64,000 nucleotides of DNA from Coprinellus micaceus (lineage: Eukaryota > Basidiomycota > Agaricomycetes > Agaricales > Psathyrellaceae): positions 1,798,001 through 1,862,000 of the forward strand of contig OX596335.1 of NCBI GenBank assembly GCA_951394405.1. Reading direction: 5' to 3'. Below, in pieces: positions 59,710 through 64,000 of the stretch (positions within the stretch are counted from its first letter, which is position 1; each line of letters begins with the position of its first letter). Under the pieces are notes generated by a model. It was not told where the DNA came from. It saw only the letters and a program-made list of their open reading frames with translations, and did no database searches. A program made the position numbers and the translations under genes.

Positions 59710-62700
59710 CAGAGATGCCCTCGATGGTCGTATACCAGCCTAGCAGTCGGCGGTACACCTTCTTGTCGACGGGGTAGAGAGGTTGCGAGAGTGGAGACTG
59801 GTCGGCCCGAATAGGAAGGTGGTGGTAAGAGATCAAGAAGCGATGACATAACCACCAGTAGAGCGTCCAGAATCAAGGCAGTCACCATGGGAGGCGTCAC
59901 AGTAGGTCTCAAATGTGACCGAGTTGACGCCTTTTCCACTGTAGGTGAGCTTGTAATCCATAGAGCCCTTGAGGTAGCGAAGGAGGTGCTTGAGAGCAGC
60001 CCAGTGACGAGGTCCTGGATTGGCGCTGAAGCGGCCAAGGAAGCCAACGGCGTAGGAGATGTCAGGACGAGTCATGGTGGCAAGGTAGAGGATGGCACCA
60101 AGGATGCTGAGGTAGGGGATGCTGCGCATGAACTCAATCTCTTCCTGGGTGATAGGACCCATGGACTTGGAGAGCTTGATCCCAGGAGGGAGAGGAGTGC
60201 CTACAGGGCTGCAGGACTCGAAACCGTAACGAGCAAGGATGTCGATGATGTACTGGCGCTGGGAGAGGGAGATGGACCGGTTGGGGCGATCCCTGATGAC
60301 TTCAACACCAAGGATGAACTTGGTTTCACCCAAGTCACGCAGCTTGAACCGCTTGGAGAGCTCCTCCACAGTTCGATCCAGTGCCTCCTTGCTCTTGGAG
60401 GCCAGAGTCACATCGTCAATGTAGACGGGGAGGATGATGCGGACGTCTCCATGAGCGTAGATGTAGACAGATCGGTCAGACTGGAGTCGAGTGAATCCCA
60501 TGTCCAGAAGCGTGGCATGCAGCTTCTTGTTCCACTGCCTAGCACCTTGCTTGAGGCCATACAGCGACTTCTTGAGCAGGCACACCATGTTGGGACCACC
60601 TTGGTGGAATCCCTCAGGCTGGCGCATGTAGATGACTTCGTCCAAGTCGCCGTTGGTGAAGGCAGAGGAGAAGTCGCAGGAACGAAGGTGCATGTCCTCA
60701 ATCCCAGCAGCTGCAAGGGCGTTACGAAAGGCGGCAGGACGGAAGGTGGGGGCATAGGTCTCAGAGTAGTCGATCCCAGGACGTTGGCTGCAGCCCTTGG
60801 CCACAATACGACCCTTGAAGCGTTCGACTTTGCCGTCAGGAGTGCGTTTGGTCTTGAAGACCCAGCCAGAGGGGATGGCCTTGGCTCCAGGAGGCAGTTC
60901 GACAAGCTCCCAAGTCCCATTGCCTGTGAGGGTGAGGATCTCCTCGCATGCGGCAGCTTCCCAGTGCTGACTGTCAGGCCGAGCAAGGGCTTCCCTGTAG
61001 GTACGAGGGTCACCAGTGGCAGAGACACCTGCAAAGTCGTTGACTTCACCATATCCACCCATGTCGTCATCACTCTCATCCTCAACGGCAGGACTCGGTT
61101 CCCTGGCTTCCCAGAGAGCTGGGGGAGCAGGGACGAGTTGCGGTGCAAGGGCCCGGCCAAGGGCAGGGGCAGTGAGAGGACGAGGTGCGGGGGCAGCAAG
61201 AGGCGGTGCAGGTGCAGGTGCAGGAGCTGGGACAGGAAGTGCAGGCATGGGAAGGGCAGGTGCCGGAGGAGGAGAGGGCGAGCGTTCAGATTCAGAGTCA
61301 GAATCACTGAGGCTAGCACCACGTCGAACCGGTTTGGCCACCTTCCACCACTCCCCTGGCTGCTTTGATTGCCGTCCTGTGCGTCTGACAGGCTGAGGGG
61401 CAGGACTCGCACCACGAAGCTGGGCAGGAGCAGGGGCAGGCGGTTGAGGAGCAGGCAGATTCAGAAGGGGGACTGGAACCGGTGAAGCACCTCGAGGTGC
61501 TGGGGGTGGCTCAATGTGAGCAGGTAGATGCACAGGCATCTGGGGAAGCTCAACGTCGTCAGGAACCTCTGGGGACGCAGCAGGGGCGCCAGAGGGGATG
61601 GGAGCGGTGGGTGGTTGTCCAAGAAGATGGAGGAGGTTGTGGTCAATGGAGTTGTTCATCCTGAGACCAGGGAAGTAGCGTTCGTCGAACTCAGCACGTT
61701 CAGAGACAAAGAACTGCTTGGTGGTGGGATCGTAGAAGTTCCAGCCCTTGTAATCCGACGGATAGCCCACAAAGAGACACTTGCGCATGTGGGACTCCAG
61801 CTTCTTGCGCTTGTCCTTCTGCACAAAGACGTAGGCAGTGCATCCAAACACCCTGAAGCGGCTCAGATCTGGCTTCTTGCTGTACCAGGCTTCGTAGGGT
61901 GTCTTACCCGGAAGCGCAGAGGTAGGCAGGCAGTTCCAGACCTTCACCTGGGTGGCAAGGCAGCGACCCCAGAAGCTAGGAGGCAGCTTGGCCTGGTGGA
62001 GCATTGCAGTCACATCCTCTAGCATGACCCGGTTGGCTCGTTCTGCATCACCGTTCTGTTGAGGACGATTTCGAGTTGTATGGAGTCTGAGAATGCCAGA
62101 GTTGTCACAGAATGTGTTGAACTCGGTGGACATGTACTCGCCACCCTTGTCGTCATGCAGAGCCTTGATCTTTCGACCCAGCTGCGTCTCAGCAAGAGCC
62201 CTGAACAGCTTGAAGGCGGCGAACGTGTCACTCTTCCGCTTGAGCATGACCGTGACCCGATAGCGTGTATGGTCGTCAATGAAGACACACCAGTAACGGA
62301 AGCCTTCTGGGGTCGAGACGGACATGGGACCGCACAGATCGGAGTGGACGAGGTCAAGGGGATGCGAGGCACGGTTCCCAGTCGAGGGAAACGACCCAGA
62401 GTGCATCTTGCCTGCCAGACAGGGCTCGCAGATGAGGTCTCGCTTCGCAGAAGAGGAGAGGGAGATGCCAGTAGCCAGACCGCCAGAGATGAGTTTCGAA
62501 ATGTCGGCGGTGTTGTGGTGGCAGAGACGTTCATGCCAGAGCTGGAGGTCAAGGGGACGTGTCGTAAGGGCGTTCGCAGACTCTACAGCCGTTCGAGTGG
62601 CTCCATCGATGAAGGCAGCATTGTTGGACGTGATTCGAGCTCGAAACAGCGTCATACCGCTACGCATGAAGTGCATGAAGGCCGAGTCGATGAGGATGGA

Positions 62701-63265
62701 GAAACCGCAGCACCGAGTGAGGAACAAGCATGATAGGAGATTGGAACGAAGTTGGGGTACATGGAGAACACGTGTAAGCTCTACGGATCGAATCCTCTTC
62801 CCGTCCACCACTGGGTCAATGACCACAGTCCCAACCCCAGCAGAGTAGATGATACTGCCATCTGCTAACTCGACACCAACACGGAGAGGACGATAATTTC
62901 GAATCCAGTGCCGGTGCGGCGTCATTGTTGAAGTGCAGCCTGAGTCTGCATTCCAACGAAAGTCAGCATGGGGTTGGATGGGGGAGGAAGGATCTGCGAG
63001 ATCCGGAACAGCACTTGCATTTCCAGCAAACTCGGTCACACCAGATGTGGCGGCCGACTCCTGAGTCTTCTCCTGGGCCTTCTTGGACTGCTGTCCACGC
63101 TTCTGGGAGGGTCCAGACGCCACGTACTCGCGTGCGTTCTTCTGGGCACGGGCAAACGCACGGCAGTCAGCCTGGGTATGGCCAGACCGGGTGCAGAATG
63201 CGCAAGTCGAAGCTGCAGAAGATGAGACGGAGAGGGCAGCAGCAGAGAGGGTGTCTGCAGCACGG

Positions 63266-63465
63266 NNNNNNNNNNNNNNNNNNNNNNNNNNNNNNNNNNN
63301 NNNNNNNNNNNNNNNNNNNNNNNNNNNNNNNNNNNNNNNNNNNNNNNNNNNNNNNNNNNNNNNNNNNNNNNNNNNNNNNNNNNNNNNNNNNNNNNNNNNN
63401 NNNNNNNNNNNNNNNNNNNNNNNNNNNNNNNNNNNNNNNNNNNNNNNNNNNNNNNNNNNNNNNNN
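63266..63465. other. Scaffold gap of 200 N
   Basis: A run of exactly 200 N, a length typical of a placeholder gap. It cuts the zinc-knuckle region of copia copy C, whose remaining gag, leader and 5' LTR would need about 1.9 kb; the true gap is probably larger than drawn. Confidence 0.95.
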
Positions 63466-64000
63466 CGATCGGTAGCTTCACGAGTTATGACCCGTTCCAC
63501 ATGGTTTCGCGACACGATTAATAGGCATTTTAAATTTTGGGCTGACCATGCCTGACTGCCCCCAGTGTACGTCTTCGGTAAGGATTCGTCGTAGTATATT
63601 TCACCGCCTACCGAGTTTGTCGAGGGTCGACCACCTCCGCCGGTCTTCCGGTACTAGTGATAAATAGAAGAATGGATATGCGCGAACCAACTTAGTACGA
63701 GTTACAGACGTCCAAGAGCCTTGAGCACCATAATGAGCTTGATTCCGGGATACAGCCCTTCATCTTTCATTGCGACGTATACATGTCGTTTTCGCCCTCC
63801 AACGTTCAACTGCCTGACCAATGTGTTCCTAATGATTCGAGTCTTTAAGCCCGACTCTGACCGCTCCTCGACGCCAATTCAATTTCAAGGGGAGATATCG
63901 CTGGCGATCGGCAAAGGAGCCTGTTGCATAATAGGCGTCACTCGCGCTGCTTCGATTAGCTCAAGGACAACTCTGAGATCTTGTGCATCCTTGCCAAGAG
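63466..64000. other. Non-repeat sequence after the gap, possible 3' exon on the minus strand
   Basis: It does not match the transposons of this window. On the minus strand the frame from 63,999 to a TGA at 63,885-63,887 reads LGKDAQDLRVVLELIEAA then a short tail. That resembles the end of some NAD(P)-dependent medium-chain dehydrogenases, but the piece is too short to call. The rest shows no gene. Confidence 0.25.

Larger units (their letters stand above)
52671..59843 (-). mobile_element. Full-length Tad1/I-type LINE retrotransposon
   Basis: 7,173 bp on the minus strand: 5' UTR 59,843-59,710, ORF1 59,709-57,004, ORF2 57,011-53,145, 3' UTR and a pure 27-nt poly(A) (T run 52,671-52,697). A perfect 15-bp target duplication TGACATAACCACCAG flanks it (52,656-52,670; 59,844-59,858). 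Both ORFs are open. It is the last event in this nest, since it interrupts an otherwise open copia copy and nothing interrupts it. Confidence 0.95.
51905..63265 (-). mobile_element. Ty1/copia copy C, interrupted by a full-length LINE
   Basis: Minus strand: the pol frame from the scaffold gap (63,265) to 59,859, then after the LINE from 52,655 to the stop at 52,258, a polypurine tract (AAGGGAGTG), and the 3' LTR 51,905-52,213. The 5' LTR and N-terminal gag would lie in the 200-N gap or are lost. Removing the LINE and one target duplication restores continuity of the RNase H region. Confidence 0.9.
52258..63265 (-). pseudogene. Copia gag-pol polyprotein of copy C, split by a LINE
   Basis: Apart from the LINE, the frame is open over more than 1,250 codons. 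Order: zinc knuckle region at the gap edge, protease (NADSGCTSTM), pre-integrase zinc region, integrase core (SDLCGPMSVSTPEGFRYW, DDKGGEY, NRPQQNGDAERAN), a Pro/Ala-rich linker with DSDSESERS, RT (GWVFKTKR, QPEGFHQGG, YIDDVTLASKSKE) and RNase H (YCDASHGDCLDSGRSTGGY, then STEAEYMI and HIDNQSAISVSKNPEH after the break). Before the LINE insertion this copy was probably coding-competent. The polyprotein would form the virus-like particle and carry out reverse transcription and integration. Confidence 0.88.

Overview
This window comes from a filamentous basidiomycete, most likely an Agaricomycete; I cannot name the genus. The evidence is intron-dense host genes (introns mostly 48-69 nt, GT...AG), conserved fungal housekeeping proteins, a Tad1/I-type LINE with two ORFs, Ty1/copia retrotransposons and several hAT DNA transposons. 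The window has two halves: a euchromatic gene region (about 1-26,800) and a dense transposon nest (about 26,840-63,265). A scaffold gap of exactly 200 N follows at 63,266-63,465, then a short piece of other sequence.

Gene region. From left to right: a FYVE-finger protein (3,240-4,250 +), mitochondrial ribosomal protein mL38 (9,961-11,777 +), a poorly resolved possible beta-propeller protein (15,497-16,900 -), the spliceosomal DEAH helicase Prp16/DHX38 (16,955-21,559 +, 16 exons), a Sel1-repeat protein (21,696-23,885 +), an F-box protein (24,147-24,972 -), dolichyl-phosphate mannosyltransferase Dpm1 (25,057-26,155 -), the NatC auxiliary Sm-like subunit Naa38 (26,314-26,646 +) and tRNA-Gly(UCC) (26,724-26,795 +). 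For mL38, Prp16, the Sel1 protein, the F-box protein and Dpm1 I joined the exons by hand and the frame stays open through every junction. Long stretches between (1-3,190; 4,251-9,960; 11,778-15,496) show no convincing gene, but hold diverged dispersed repeats and a recurring TTTAGGCGCCCR-like word.

DNA-transposon part (26,844-40,948). A non-autonomous hAT-like element with perfect 8-bp target duplications sits 48 bp after the tRNA. A second copy beside it was hit by another hAT-like element, which was hit by a third, giving a three-level nest with two perfect 8-bp duplications. This area is AT-rich and CpG-poor, and the second copy differs from the first mainly by CpG to TpG/CpA changes, the mark of old methylation-driven decay. 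An autonomous-type hAT with a broken transposase gene (33,665-37,407) lies beside a minisatellite and next to a tyrosine-recombinase gene. A 2.65-kb element with terminal inverted repeats of up to about 600 bp, built from CAGCTGAG-type words, follows.

Retrotransposon part (40,955-63,265). Several pieces of one copia family and one LINE family are nested in each other on both strands. The best copy is a full-length LINE (52,671-59,843, both ORFs open, 27-nt poly(A), perfect 15-bp target duplication) inserted in the RNase H region of an otherwise open copia polyprotein. These elements look young: copies are nearly identical and CpG content is normal, in contrast to the decayed hAT area.
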